Shown: piece by piece, positions 26,985-36,302 of the stretch
Numbering within the stretch: position 1 is the stretch's first letter
Layout: each line of letters starts with the position of its first letter
Source: Lysobacter sp. FW306-1B-D06B
Lineage (GTDB): Bacteria; Pseudomonadota; Gammaproteobacteria; Xanthomonadales; Xanthomonadaceae
Direction: 5' to 3'
Length of the DNA: 64,000 nucleotides
NCBI RefSeq assembly: GCF_038446665.1
Contig: NZ_CP151802.1
Span: 3,410,001 to 3,474,000, forward strand
Made by a program: the position numbers and the translations under genes
Notes under the pieces: generated by a model
What the model was told of the DNA's origin: nothing
What the model saw: the letters and a program-made list of their open reading frames with translations, nothing else
The model's database searches: none

Positions 26985-28328
26985 TCAGGTCAGCCGGATC
27001 GCCGCGACCCGCTCGCGCCACTGCCGCGCGTTGGCGACGAGCGCGGCCGCGTCCATGTCGACGAGCATGCGCTCGCGCAGCTTCGCGCGGCCGGCGATCC
27101 ATACATCGCTGACCTGGTGGCGGCCCGTGGCGTAGATCAGCTGCGAGACGACATGGTGCAGCGGCTGCGTTTCCAACTGGCCCAGGTCGACGCAGACCAG
27201 GTCGGCCTGCTTGCCCGGCTCGATCGAACCGATGCTCGACTCGAAGCCCAGCGCGCGCGCGCCGCCGAGCGTGGCGGCGTGCAGCGCGGTGGCGGCGTCG
27301 AACGCGGAGGCGTCCTCCGCCACGGCCTTGGCCAGCAGCGCTGCGGTGCGCGTCTCGCCGAACATGTCCAGGTCGTTGTTGCTGGCGCAGCCGTCGGTGC
27401 CGATGGCGACGTTCACGCCGGCCTTCACCAGCTTGCCGACGGGGCAGAAGCCCGAGGCGAGCTTGAGGTTGGATTCCGGGCAATGCACCACGCTCACGCC
27501 GCGCTGCGCGCACAACGCGATCTCCGCGTCGGTGAGCTGGGTCATGTGCACGGCGATCAGGCGATCGTTCACCAGGCCCAGGCGGTCCAGACGCGCAAGC
27601 GGCCGCTGGCCGAGCTTCTCGTGCGACTCGACCACTTCGTGCGCGGTCTCGTGCGTGTGCAGGTGCACCGGGATGTCGAGCTGGTCCGAGAGCATGCGGA
27701 TGCGCTCGAAATTCTCGTCCGACACGGTGTACGGCGCATGCGGCGCGAAGGCGGTCGCCACCAGCGGATCGTCGCGCCACTGGTCGTGCACTTCGCCGGC
27801 GCGCTCGAAGTATTCCTCGCTCGTCTTCGCCCACGCGGTCGGGAAGTCGATCACCGGCAGGCCGACGCGCGCGCGGAAGCCGTGCTGCTTGTAGACGGCG
27901 GCCTGCACGTCGGGGAAGAAGTAGTTCTCGTTGGCGCATGTGGTGCCGCCGCGGAGCATCTCGGCGATCGCCAGGGTGATGCCGTCCTCGATGAACTCCG
28001 GGCCCATCACCGCGCCTTCGACCGGCCAGATGTGGCCCTGCAGCCACTCCATCAGCGGCAGGTCGTCGGCGACGCCGCGCAGCAGCGTCATCGGGTTGTG
28101 CGTGTGCGCATTGACCAGGCCGGGGATCAGCGCGGCGTCGGGACGCGAGACGGTTTCCTTCGCGGTGAAGCGCGTACGCGCCTCGCGGATCGGCAGCAGC
28201 GCGACGATCGCGCCGTCGCGCACGGCGACGGCGTGATCCTCCAGGACCACGCCGCGCGGCACCACGGGCACCACCCATCCGGCTTCGATCAACAGGTCGC
28301 AGGCTTCGGGGATGCGGTCGTGGGTCAT
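26985..28328 (-). CDS. mtaD: 5-methylthioadenosine/S-adenosylhomocysteine deaminase (TRZ/ATZ family)
   Basis: A 447-residue amidohydrolase. PGLVNAHTHNPMTLLRG has the HxH metal pair, HLHTHETAHEV the third-strand His and Glu, VVHCPESNLKLASG the proton-shuttle His, and GTDGCASNNDLDMF the metal Asp. MtaD-type enzymes deaminate MTA or SAH to the inosine form, salvaging the by-product of SAM-dependent methylation, which fits its place directly before ubiG (58-base gap). Length is normal. Confidence 0.9.
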   Translation of the reverse strand: MTHDRIPEACDLLIEAGWVVPVVPRGVVLEDHAVAVRDGAIVALLPIREARTRFTAKETVSRPDAALIPGLVNAHTHNPMTLLRGVADDLPLMEWLQGHIWPVEGAVMGPEFIEDGITLAIAEMLRGGTTCANENYFFPDVQAAVYKQHGFRARVGLPVIDFPTAWAKTSEEYFERAGEVHDQWRDDPLVATAFAPHAPYTVSDENFERIRMLSDQLDIPVHLHTHETAHEVVESHEKLGQRPLARLDRLGLVNDRLIAVHMTQLTDAEIALCAQRGVSVVHCPESNLKLASGFCPVGKLVKAGVNVAIGTDGCASNNDLDMFGETRTAALLAKAVAEDASAFDAATALHAATLGGARALGFESSIGSIEPGKQADLVCVDLGQLETQPLHHVVSQLIYATGRHQVSDVWIAGRAKLRERMLVDMDAAALVANARQWRERVAAIRLT

Positions 28329-28347
28329 GCGGCCTCTCTTCTATGCG

Positions 28348-28404
28348 CCCTCCCCTGCCTGCAGGGGAGGGTTGGGGAGGGGTGCGAGCCGCGACGCGGC
28401 TCGC
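28348..28404. repeat. CCCTCCCCTGC intergenic repeat, copy 2
   Basis: The same plan as 14724-14782: CCCTCCCCTGC, then GCAGGGGAGGG (28361-28371), TTGGGGAGGGGT and a GCGAGCCGC/GCGGCTCGC dyad (28384-28404). It lies between efp and mtaD on the minus strand. Confidence 0.8.
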
Positions 28405-28482
28405 ATGGTTCCAGGATCGCTTTCCGATATTACGGAAGCGGACTCGCGGGCGAAGGGATGACCTTCGGATCGCGTGACAGCC

Positions 28483-28510
28483 TGGATCCCGGCTTTCGCC
28501 GGGATGACGC
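28483..28510. repeat. Single GTCATCC-type repeat arm
   Basis: CCTGGATCCCGGCTTTCGCCGGGATGAC-type arm, itself near-palindromic (TCCCGGC/GCCGGGA). It belongs to the same family as the arms at 36006-36032 and 36219-36245, here unpaired. Confidence 0.65.
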
Positions 28511-28552
28511 ATCGGCAAAGCCGCTCGCGCGGAGCGCGAGCGGGCCGATGCA

Positions 28553-29119
28553 TCACTTCACTCGGCTGACGTACTCGCCCGAGCGGGTGTCGACCTTGAT
28601 GATTTCTTCCTGGCCGACGAACAGCGGAACGCGAACCACCGCGCCGGTTTCCAGCGTGGCCGGCTTGCCGCCGCCGCCCGAGGTGTCGCCACGGACGCCC
28701 GGGTCGGTCTCGGTGATCTTCAGCTCGACGAAGTTCGGCGGCTGCACGGCGATCGGGGTGCCGTTCCACAGCGTGACCACGCAGGCTTCCTCGCCCTTGA
28801 GCCACTTCTCGGCGCCGCCCATGCCGGCCTTGTCGGCCTGCACCTGCTCGAACGACTCCTGGTTCATGAAGTGCCAGTACTCACCGTCGGAGTACAGGTA
28901 CTGCATGTCGGTGTCGACGACGTCGGCCTGCTCGACGCTGTCGGTGGCCTTCATCGTCATTTCGACCACGCGGCCGGACTTGATGCTGCGGTACTTCACG
29001 CGGGTGAAGGCCTGACCCTTGCCCGGCTTGACGTACTCGGTCTCGGTGATGATGCACGGGTCGTTGTTGACCAGGATCTTCTGGCCGTTCTTGACGTCGT
29101 TCATGCCCAGGGTGGCCAT
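28553..29119 (-). CDS. efp: Elongation factor P
   Basis: A 188-residue translation factor that relieves ribosome stalling at polyproline. Three OB/KOW-type domains are expected; [16 protein letters not shown] shows Lys34, the position beta-lysylated by EpmA/EpmB in many gammaproteobacteria. The divergent neighbour is epmB, which supports that modification here. The start [12 protein letters not shown] is 131 bases from the epmB start across a shared promoter region. Confidence 0.97.
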   Translation of the reverse strand: MATLGMNDVKNGQKILVNNDPCIITETEYVKPGKGQAFTRVKYRSIKSGRVVEMTMKATDSVEQADVVDTDMQYLYSDGEYWHFMNQESFEQVQADKAGMGGAEKWLKGEEACVVTLWNGTPIAVQPPNFVELKITETDPGVRGDTSGGGGKPATLETGAVVRVPLFVGQEEIIKVDTRSGEYVSRVK

Positions 29120-29190
29120 GAGTGGAGCTCCTGCTTAGGTGAATAGGTGTCGTCCGGCCGCCCCCAATGCGGTGAGTGCGGGCGGGAGGC

Positions 29191-29196
29191 TAGAAT
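29191..29196 (+). promoter_or_regulatory. Possible -10 element before epmB
   Basis: TAGAAT in GGCTAGAATG, about 55 bases before the epmB ATG, matching the strings before cysS and phbB. The 29120-29250 stretch must also hold the efp promoter on the other strand, which I cannot locate. Confidence 0.3.
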
Positions 29197-29250
29197 GTCG
29201 GGCTGTTGTGCCCGGCCGGATGGCCGCGGCGCAAGGAAAACCGGTCCGTC

Positions 29251-30276
29251 ATGATACCTGCTGCCCCCCTTTCCCAGCACCCCGCCACGTCCGCCGCCCC
29301 CGCACCGCGCTGGCAACAGCTGTGGCGCGATGCCGTACGCGATCCACGTGAACTGCTGTCGATGCTCGGCCTGGACGCGGCCGCGCTGGGCGTCTCGGAC
29401 GAGGCCGCCACCCAGTTCCCGCTGCGGGTACCGCATGGCTTCGTCGCCCGAATGCGACGCGGCGACGCGAGCGACCCCCTCCTGCGCCAGGTCCTGCCGC
29501 TGGACGCCGAGATGCGCCCCATGCCCGGCTTCAGCCTGGACGCGGTGGGCGACGGCGCGGCCAAGGCCGGCCACGGCGTGATCCGCAAGTACCGCGGGCG
29601 CGCCCTGCTGATCGCCACGGGCTCGTGCGCGATCCACTGTCGCTACTGCTTCCGCCGCCACTTCCCGTACGCCGAGGAAACCGCCGCCGCCGCCGGCTGG
29701 CGCGAAGCGGTGGCGGCGATCCGCGCCGACGAGACCATCGACGAGGTGATCCTGTCCGGCGGCGATCCGTGGTCGCTGGCCACGCCCAAGCTGGCCGAGT
29801 TGACCGACGCGCTGACCACCGTGCCGCACCTCAAGCGCCTGCGCGTGCACACGCGCCTGCCGGTCGTGCTGCCCGAGCGCGTGGACGACTCGCTGGTGGA
29901 CTGGCTCGCCGCCCTGCCCTGGCCGGTCACCGTGGTCCTGCACGCCAACCACGCCAACGAGTTCGATGCCACCGTGGACGCGGCCCTGGCACGCCTGCGC
30001 GGCGCCGGCGCGCTGCTGCTCAACCAGGCCGTCCTGCTGCGCGGGGTCAACGATTCGGTGGATGCGCTGGCCGCACTGAGCGAACGCGGCCACACGGCCG
30101 GCGTGCTGCCCTACTACCTGCACCAGCTCGACCGCGTGCAGGGCGCGGCGCACTTCGAAGTCCCCGACACGACTGCGCTGGCCCTGCACCGCGAGCTGGC
30201 GGCGCGCGTGTCGGGCTACCTCGTGCCGAAGCTCGTGCGCGAGGTCGCCAGCGACCCGGGCAAACGTCCGCTCTAG
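29251..30276 (+). CDS. epmB: EF-P beta-lysylation protein (lysine 2,3-aminomutase-like)
   Basis: A 341-residue radical-SAM protein. CAIHCRYC is the CxxxCxxC cluster motif, followed by FRRHFPY. EVILSGGDPWSLA is the conserved GGDP stretch; LVPKLVREVASDPGK ends the protein. EpmB converts alpha-lysine to beta-lysine for EF-P modification. ATG 29251 starts the conserved MIPAAP; an upstream GTG/ATG would add 15 unconvincing residues. It lies divergent to efp, its substrate gene; epmA is not in the window. Confidence 0.94.
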   Translation: MIPAAPLSQHPATSAAPAPRWQQLWRDAVRDPRELLSMLGLDAAALGVSDEAATQFPLRVPHGFVARMRRGDASDPLLRQVLPLDAEMRPMPGFSLDAVGDGAAKAGHGVIRKYRGRALLIATGSCAIHCRYCFRRHFPYAEETAAAAGWREAVAAIRADETIDEVILSGGDPWSLATPKLAELTDALTTVPHLKRLRVHTRLPVVLPERVDDSLVDWLAALPWPVTVVLHANHANEFDATVDAALARLRGAGALLLNQAVLLRGVNDSVDALAALSERGHTAGVLPYYLHQLDRVQGAAHFEVPDTTALALHRELAARVSGYLVPKLVREVASDPGKRPL

Positions 30277-30437
30277 TCGACACCGCCAATCCGGCGCATT
30301 TGGCATCGTGCGCGCGACGCGGGTCTCAAGTTCGCGCCGCTGCGGTCGCTAAACCGTCATATCCCCGGATTTCCGGTGCGCACGAATGGACTGAACATCC
30401 TGTTCATGTCATAACTCGTGCTTGGGGAGGTGACGCA

Positions 30438-32510
30438 ATGCATTTCGGCAAAGACACGGCGCTGCGCCTGCTGATCATCGACGACAGCGTCGAGGCAGCC
30501 GAGGCCATCGTCAGCGGCCTGCGCAACAGCGGCATCGCGGTGCGACCATCGCGGCCGGAAAACGAGAACGACCTGGCCACGCTCATCGCCAGCCAATCGC
30601 CGGACCTGGTCCTGGCGGCGCGCGAGGCGACGCTGGTGCCGATCACCAAGGTCATGCAGGCGGTCGACGCCAGCGGCAAGGACCTGCCGGTGCTGATGCT
30701 GCTGGACACCGTCGACGACACGCGCCTGCTGGAGATGATCACCCTGGGCGCGCGCGGCATCGTCCTGCGCCGCAGCGGCGAGCACGTTCAGGTGCGTGTC
30801 CGTCAGGAATGGGCGGACCTGGAGGCGCGCCGTTCGCAGCGCCGCCTGGAGGCGCAGATCCGCGAGACCGAGCGCCGCTGCGACGCGCTGATCGACTCTT
30901 CGCGCGAGCCCATCGCCTACATCCACGAAGGCATGCACATCCGCGCCAACCAGGCCTACCTGGAGGTGTTCGGCTTCGAGTCCTTCGAGGACATCGAGGG
31001 CATGTCGCTGCTGGACCTGATCGCGCCGCAGAAGGTCGAAGGGTTCAAGCAGCTGCTCAAGCAGATTTCCAAGGGCGAGGCCCCGCCGCGCCACGAGACC
31101 GAGGCGCGCGCGCTCGACGGCAACGCGTTCCCGGCGGTGATGGAATTCACCAGCGCCACCTACGAAGGCGAAAGCTGCCTGCAGGTCATCCTGCGCCGGC
31201 AGGAAGTCGATCCGGAACTCGCGCGCGAAGTCGAAGCGCTGCGCCAGCGCGACCAGGTCACCGGCCTGCTCAATCGCGCCACGTTCCTGCGTTCGCTGGA
31301 AGACTCCGTCGCCGACGCCGCGCAGAACGCCACGCACCATGGCCTGCTGCTGATCGAGCCGGACCATTTCAACCGGCTGCTCCAGGAGATCGGCCTGGAC
31401 GCGGCCGATGCGCTCGTTGCGGCGATGGGCGAACGCCTGCGCGGCGCGCTGGGCGCCGAGCACGTCGCCGCGCGCTTTGGCGAACACCAGTTCGCCGTGC
31501 TCGTGCCCAACAGCGACCACCGCCACACACTCGGCCTGGCCGAGAAGATCCGCGCCGCCTTCGCCGACCACGTGCTGGAAACCGCGGACCGTTCGATCAG
31601 CACCACCGTCAGCATCGGCGGCGTGCAGATCGGCGAGAAGATCGCCAGCATCACCGCCGTGCTCGGCAAGGCCAGTCTGTGCCTGCAGTCGGCCAGTGGC
31701 GTGGGCGGCAACCGCACCGAACTGTTCGACCCCGGCGCGGCCGACCGCGCCGAGGAAGAGCGCGTGGAAGCCTGGGTGCAGCGCATTCGCGACGCGCTCG
31801 ACGCCGACCGCTTCGTCATGGAATACCAGCCCCTCATCGGCCTGCACGGCGAGCCGATCGAGATGTACGAGGCCTACCTGCGCTTGCAGGGCGAGCACGG
31901 CGAACTCGTGCCGCCGCTGGCCTTCCTGCAGATCGCCGAGGAACACGGGCTGCTGTGGGAAATCGACCGCTGGGTCGTGGGCAAGGCGATCTCGGTCATC
32001 GGCGAACGCATGAAGTCCGGCCGCCAGACCACGGTACTGGTCAAGATCACCCAGGCCTCGCTGCAGGACAACACGCTGCAGACCTACATCCAGGAAAAGC
32101 TGGCCAAGCACGGCGCCGACGGCAACCTGCTGGTGCTGCAGCTGCCCGAATCGAAGGTGTTCACGCACCTGCGCGCGGCGCAGGAATTCCAGGCCCAGGT
32201 CGCCCAGTACGGCGTGCGCGTGGGGCTGGAGCAGTTCGGCGTGGGCCTGAATTCGTTCCAGCTGCTCACGCACTTCAACGCGGCGCTGCTGAAGATCGAC
32301 CGCAGCTTCATGGAAGACCTCAGCGGCAATCCCGACCACCAGGCGCGGGTGCGCGAAATCGCCGAGAAGGCGCGCGAACTGGGCAAGACGACCATCGCCG
32401 AATTCGTGCAGGACGCGGCGAGCATGAGCACGCTTTTCGGCGCAGGCATCGATTACGCCCAGGGCAATTTCCTGGCGCCGCCCTCGCCTGCGATGGACTA
32501 CGAGTTCTGA
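30438..32510 (+). CDS. fimX: FimX-like regulator: REC-PAS-degenerate GGDEF-degenerate EAL
   Basis: A 690-residue multidomain protein: REC-like (1-120), PAS (about 140-250, ANQAYLEVFGFESFEDIEGM), GGDEF-like (about 270-430) and EAL-like (about 450-690). The GGDEF signature is replaced by GEHQF, and the EAL signature is YEAYLRL, so neither synthesis nor hydrolysis of cyclic di-GMP is expected; FimX proteins bind it through the EAL domain and control type IV pilus assembly with PilZ and PilB (family knowledge). A strong GGGGAGG lies eight bases before the ATG at 30438. Upstream open frame belongs to shadow sequence over epmB. Confidence 0.92.
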   Translation: MHFGKDTALRLLIIDDSVEAAEAIVSGLRNSGIAVRPSRPENENDLATLIASQSPDLVLAAREATLVPITKVMQAVDASGKDLPVLMLLDTVDDTRLLEMITLGARGIVLRRSGEHVQVRVRQEWADLEARRSQRRLEAQIRETERRCDALIDSSREPIAYIHEGMHIRANQAYLEVFGFESFEDIEGMSLLDLIAPQKVEGFKQLLKQISKGEAPPRHETEARALDGNAFPAVMEFTSATYEGESCLQVILRRQEVDPELAREVEALRQRDQVTGLLNRATFLRSLEDSVADAAQNATHHGLLLIEPDHFNRLLQEIGLDAADALVAAMGERLRGALGAEHVAARFGEHQFAVLVPNSDHRHTLGLAEKIRAAFADHVLETADRSISTTVSIGGVQIGEKIASITAVLGKASLCLQSASGVGGNRTELFDPGAADRAEEERVEAWVQRIRDALDADRFVMEYQPLIGLHGEPIEMYEAYLRLQGEHGELVPPLAFLQIAEEHGLLWEIDRWVVGKAISVIGERMKSGRQTTVLVKITQASLQDNTLQTYIQEKLAKHGADGNLLVLQLPESKVFTHLRAAQEFQAQVAQYGVRVGLEQFGVGLNSFQLLTHFNAALLKIDRSFMEDLSGNPDHQARVREIAEKARELGKTTIAEFVQDAASMSTLFGAGIDYAQGNFLAPPSPAMDYEF

Positions 32511-32540
32511 GCGTCAGGCTCCATCGTGCATAAAAGAAAA

Positions 32541-32565
32541 AGCCCGCCTTCCGGCGGGCTTTTTC
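32541..32565. terminator. Bidirectional terminator between fimX and htpX
   Basis: AGCCCGCC (32541-32548) and GGCGGGCT (32553-32560) with a TTCC loop; TTTTT follows on the plus strand and a T-run (from AAAAGAAAA) on the minus strand. It ends both convergent genes. Confidence 0.9.
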
Positions 32566-32586
32566 GTTACAACGTGGCGGCCGCGA

Positions 32587-33495
32587 TCAGCCGACCACGG
32601 TGCCGCGTACCTGCTCCATCGGCGCATTGCGCAGCGCCTGGATGCGCTCTTCCAGCGGCGGATGGGTCATCAGCAGGCGACGCAGGCCGTGGCCCACCGC
32701 GCCGCTGATGCCGAACGCCTGCACGGTCTTGGGCAGCGTGCTCTCGCCGTAGGTCATCGACAGGCGCTGCAGCGCGGCGATCATCTTCTCGCGACCGGCC
32801 AGGCGGGCACCGCCCGCGTCGGCGCGGAACTCGCGATGACGCGAGAACCACATCGCGATCATGCTCGCGAACAGGCCGAACACCATGTCCAGCACGAACA
32901 CGATGACGAAGTAGCCCAGGCCCGGGCCGCCCTCGCGGTTGCCGCTGAGGTAGCTGTCGATCACGCGGCCGACCACGCGCGCCAGCACGATCACGAACGT
33001 GTTGAGCACGCCCTGGATCAGCGCCATCGTCACCATGTCGCCGTTGGCGACGTGGCTGACTTCATGGCCCAGTACGGCTTCGGCTTCGTCGCGGTTCATC
33101 GCGCGCAGCAGACCGGTGGACACCGCGACCAGCGAGTTGTTGCGGCTCGGGCCGGTGGCGAAGGCGTTGATTTCCGGCGCGTCGTAGATCGCGACCTCCG
33201 GCATCTTGATGCCCGCGGCCTCGGCCTGGCGGCGCACGGTGTCGAACAGCCACTGTTCGGACTCGTTGCGCGGCTGGTCGATCACGTGGGCGCCGGTGGA
33301 GCGCTTGGCGATCCACTTGGAGGTCATTAGCGAGATCAGCGAGCCGCCGAAGCCGAACACCGTCGCCATGATGAGCAGGCCCGCCTGCCCGCGTACCTGC
33401 ACGCCGAATACGTTTTGCAGCACCGCCATGACGATGCTGAGCAGGGCCAGGACGGCCAGGTTGGTGGCCAGGAAGAGAGCGATGCGCTTGAACAT
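32587..33495 (-). CDS. htpX: Protease HtpX
   Basis: A 302-residue M48B membrane zinc protease of inner-membrane quality control. Two N-terminal membrane segments ([32 protein letters not shown]), the zinc motif [13 protein letters not shown], two more membrane segments, and the third ligand in [13 protein letters not shown]. Length and topology are standard. It is commonly under envelope-stress control; no specific operator is visible. Confidence 0.96.
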   Translation of the reverse strand: MFKRIALFLATNLAVLALLSIVMAVLQNVFGVQVRGQAGLLIMATVFGFGGSLISLMTSKWIAKRSTGAHVIDQPRNESEQWLFDTVRRQAEAAGIKMPEVAIYDAPEINAFATGPSRNNSLVAVSTGLLRAMNRDEAEAVLGHEVSHVANGDMVTMALIQGVLNTFVIVLARVVGRVIDSYLSGNREGGPGLGYFVIVFVLDMVFGLFASMIAMWFSRHREFRADAGGARLAGREKMIAALQRLSMTYGESTLPKTVQAFGISGAVGHGLRRLLMTHPPLEERIQALRNAPMEQVRGTVVG

Positions 33496-33602
33496 GATGG
33501 GAACCTTGCGCGCACCACGCGCGCCATGCAGGAAAAATGTGGCACGCTGCCGTTGAATTCAAGTGAAATCCGCCATCCGCGCCTTTGCCTGACGAGCCCG
33601 TT

Positions 33603-34496
33603 GTGACGATTCCTCCTGCGCCGCCCGGCTACCGCGGCCGGTTTGCGCCCTCTCCGACCGGCGATCTGCATTTTGGTTCACTGCTCGCCGCATTCGGCAG
33701 CTGGCTGCTGGCGCGCAAGGCGGGCGGACGCTGGCTGGTGCGCGTGGAAGACCTCGATCCACCGCGTGAAGTCGCCGGCGCCGCGCGGCGACAGCTCGAC
33801 GCGATGACCGCCTTCGGCCTGGTGTCCGACGAGGAGGTGGTGTGGCAGAGCGCGCGTTCGTCGCTGTACGAAGCCGCCCTCGCCCAGCTGCTGTTCGAGG
33901 ACCGTGCCTTCTTCTGCCATTGCAGCCGCACCGACCTCGCCTCGGTGTCGGGCATCCACCGTGCATGTGTCGCGCGTGAGCCCCGCCTGGATCCCGCGGT
34001 GCGGCTGCGCGTGCCCGACGGCAGCATCGTCGCGTTCGACGATGCGATCCGTGGGCGTGTCGAACAGGACGTGGCGCGAGAGGTCGGCGACTTCGTGCTC
34101 AAGCGCGCCGACGGTTACTGGGCGTATCAGCTGGCGGTGGTGGTGGACGACGCCGAACAGGGCATCACCGACATCGTGCGCGGCGCCGACCTGCTCGACT
34201 CCACGCCGCGCCAGATCCTGCTGCAGCGCGCGCTCGGTCTGCCCACGCCGCGTTATGCGCACCTGCCGCTGGTGTTGGGGCCGGACGGCCGCAAGCTGTC
34301 CAAATCCGACGCCGCCCAGCCCGTCGATCCCGCGCAGCCCCTGGTCACACTGCGCGCCGCGTGGGCGCGTCTGGGACAGGCGCCCGACGCGCTCGCCGAC
34401 GCGCTCGACGTGAACGACCTCCTCACGCGCGCGGTGGCGGCCTTCGAGGCCGCGCGGATCCCTTCGCAAGCGCCGGATCGACCGCACGAAATGTAA
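33603..34496 (+). CDS. gluQ: Glutamyl-Q tRNA(Asp) synthetase
   Basis: A 297-residue class I GluRS-like catalytic core without the anticodon-binding domain; it glutamylates queuosine in tRNA-Asp. RGRFAPSPTGDLHFGSLLAA is the HIGH region, FFCHCSRTDLASVSG followed by HRACVAREP the zinc-site region, and GRKLSKSD the KMSKS equivalent. Start is uncertain: GTG 33603 is chosen; a TTG at 33585 adds six residues. No good ribosome site favours either. It lies divergent to htpX. Confidence 0.9.
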   Translation: MTIPPAPPGYRGRFAPSPTGDLHFGSLLAAFGSWLLARKAGGRWLVRVEDLDPPREVAGAARRQLDAMTAFGLVSDEEVVWQSARSSLYEAALAQLLFEDRAFFCHCSRTDLASVSGIHRACVAREPRLDPAVRLRVPDGSIVAFDDAIRGRVEQDVAREVGDFVLKRADGYWAYQLAVVVDDAEQGITDIVRGADLLDSTPRQILLQRALGLPTPRYAHLPLVLGPDGRKLSKSDAAQPVDPAQPLVTLRAAWARLGQAPDALADALDVNDLLTRAVAAFEAARIPSQAPDRPHEM

Positions 34497-34532
34497 TGAG
34501 TCGCGCGCACGATGGACACCGCGCGGTCACAC

Positions 34533-34538
34533 TAGAAT
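34533..34538 (+). promoter_or_regulatory. Possible -10 element before phbB
   Basis: TAGAAT in CACTAGAATCG, about 50 bases before the phbB start, matching the pattern at cysS and epmB. No clear -35. Confidence 0.3.
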
Positions 34539-34589
34539 CGAAGCGCCCCCAGCCCGCGCGGCGGCCGGGGAACTCATGGAGATTCCCAC

Positions 34590-35330
34590 ATGCAATCACG
34601 CGTCGCCCTCGTTACCGGCGGTACCGGCGGTATCGGCAGCTCGATCGTCCAGCGCCTGGCCGGCATGGGCCACCGCGTGGCCACCAACTACCGTGACGAG
34701 GACCGGGCACGCGCCTGGCAGGCGAAGATGCGCGAACGCGGCGTGGACGTGGTGCTGGCGCGCGGCGACGTGTCCTCGCCGGACGAGGCGCAGGCGCTGG
34801 TGGAGGACATCGAACGCCAGCTCGGCCCGATCGAGGTGCTGGTCAACAACGCCGGCATTACCCGCGACTCCACCTTCCACCGCATGACGCCGGTGCAATG
34901 GAACGAGGTGATCGGCACCAACCTCAATTCCTGCTTCAACGTCACCCGCCCGGTGATCGAGGGCATGCGCGAGCGCAAATGGGGCCGCATCGTCCAGATC
35001 AGCTCGATCAACGGCCTCAAGGGCCAGTACGGCCAGGCCAACTACGCCGCAGCCAAGGCCGGCATGCACGGCTTCACCATTTCGCTGGCCCGCGAGAACG
35101 CGCGCTTCGGCATCACCGTCAACACCGTCTCGCCCGGCTACGTGGCCACCGACATGGTGATGGCCGTGCCGGAGGACGTGCGCGCCAAGATCGTCGCGGA
35201 GATTCCGACCGGCCGCCTGGGCTCGCCGGAGGAGATCGCCTACGCGGTGTCGTTCCTGGTCGCGGAGGAGGCGGCGTGGATCACCGGCTCGAACCTGGAC
35301 ATCAACGGCGGCCACCACATGGGTTGGTGA
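34590..35330 (+). CDS. phbB: Acetoacetyl-CoA reductase
   Basis: A 246-residue short-chain dehydrogenase. GGTGGIGSSI is the NADP-binding glycine motif, NNAGITRD the structural motif, and the catalytic Ser (ISSINGLKGQYGQ) plus YAAAK complete the active site. Residues GLKGQYGQANYAAAKAG and the terminal NGGHHMGW are characteristic of PhbB rather than FabG. It makes (R)-3-hydroxybutyryl-CoA for polyhydroxyalkanoate. phaR follows 159 bases downstream; no PHA synthase is in the window. Confidence 0.94.
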   Translation: MQSRVALVTGGTGGIGSSIVQRLAGMGHRVATNYRDEDRARAWQAKMRERGVDVVLARGDVSSPDEAQALVEDIERQLGPIEVLVNNAGITRDSTFHRMTPVQWNEVIGTNLNSCFNVTRPVIEGMRERKWGRIVQISSINGLKGQYGQANYAAAKAGMHGFTISLARENARFGITVNTVSPGYVATDMVMAVPEDVRAKIVAEIPTGRLGSPEEIAYAVSFLVAEEAAWITGSNLDINGGHHMGW

Positions 35331-35489
35331 CACGGACGCGTTTCAGGTGCCGTTATCGTTGCCGGCGCGTTGACCCCGTCCACGCGCTCCGGCGCGGATC
35401 GCCGAGGTTAACTTTCCGTCAAGCGGCAGTTGCAACCCCCGTCGCGCTGAGCCATGCTGCGAAGCATCACGATTTAGAGCCGAAGCTCC

Positions 35490-35993
35490 ATGGCCTCGAT
35501 GCGCGTCATCAAGAAGTATCCGAACCGACGGCTCTACGACACCGAGATTTCGAGCTACATCACCATCGAGGACGTTCGACAGCTCATCGTCGACGGGGAG
35601 GAATTCGAGGTGCGCGACGCCCGCAGCGGCGACGACCTCACCCGCCAGGTCCTGCTCCAGATCATCGCCGAGCACGAACAGGACGGCGAGCCGGTCCTGT
35701 CCACGCAGCTGCTGAGCCAGATCATCCGCTTCTACGGCGACTCGCTGCAGGGCTTCATGGGCAGCTACCTGGAGCGGTCGATGCAGGTCTTCCTCGACCA
35801 GCAGCAGCAGTTCCGCAACCAGATGGGCGGCATCCTCGGCCAGACCCCGTGGGCGCTGATGAACCAGCTCACCGAACGTAACCTTCAGATGTGGAACGAG
35901 TTTCAGCGCAATCTGTCCGGCAGCGTCGGCCAGAGCACCACCCCGCCGCCGGGCCCGACCAAGAAGCCGGCAGGCGGCGAGCAGAAGCGCTAG
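35490..35993 (+). CDS. phaR: Polyhydroxyalkanoate synthesis repressor PhaR
   Basis: A 167-residue DNA-binding regulator of PHA metabolism. The conserved PHB/PHA-accumulation DNA-binding domain IKKYPNRRLYDTEISSYIT is at the N-terminus, with a Gln-rich C-terminal half (FLDQQQQFRNQMGG) that in PhaR proteins senses PHB granules. Start ATG 35490. Adjacent to phbB, one of its likely targets. The 35331-35489 gap shows nothing distinctive. Confidence 0.94.
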   Translation: MASMRVIKKYPNRRLYDTEISSYITIEDVRQLIVDGEEFEVRDARSGDDLTRQVLLQIIAEHEQDGEPVLSTQLLSQIIRFYGDSLQGFMGSYLERSMQVFLDQQQQFRNQMGGILGQTPWALMNQLTERNLQMWNEFQRNLSGSVGQSTTPPPGPTKKPAGGEQKR

Positions 35994-36005
35994 CCTCTCT
36001 GATCC

Positions 36006-36245
36006 GTCATCCCGGCGAAGGCCGGGACCCAGGTCATACGCGTTCCGAGCAACAGCGCCGCCTTTCGGCCAGACCCGCTCGTGAACGAAGCGAGGTCGAA
36101 GCGAAAAGCCTGCAAAGTCCATGGATAGTGCCGCCATTCGGCGGGCCAACAGACCCCGCCTTCGCGGGAATGACGGCGAGATGGATTGGCGGAGAAGGAG
36201 TGCCCCTGCGCCGCGAGCCTGGGTCCCGGCCTTCGCCGGGATGAC
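36006..36245. repeat. GTCATCCCGG inverted repeats filling a 309-base gap
   Basis: The left arm 36006-36032 (starts GTCATCCCGGCGAAGG) is perfectly inverted at 36219-36245, with 186 bases between; a related partial arm lies at about 36131-36178 (ending CGCGGGAATGACGG). No gene is supported in 35994-36302; this repeat cluster is its whole content. It lies between convergent phaR and the M48 gene. Confidence 0.85.
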
Positions 36246-36302
36246 AGGCTGAAGAACGCGATCGCTGCGATGCCGCACCCGGCCATCGCCGCACCTGCCG
36301 CA

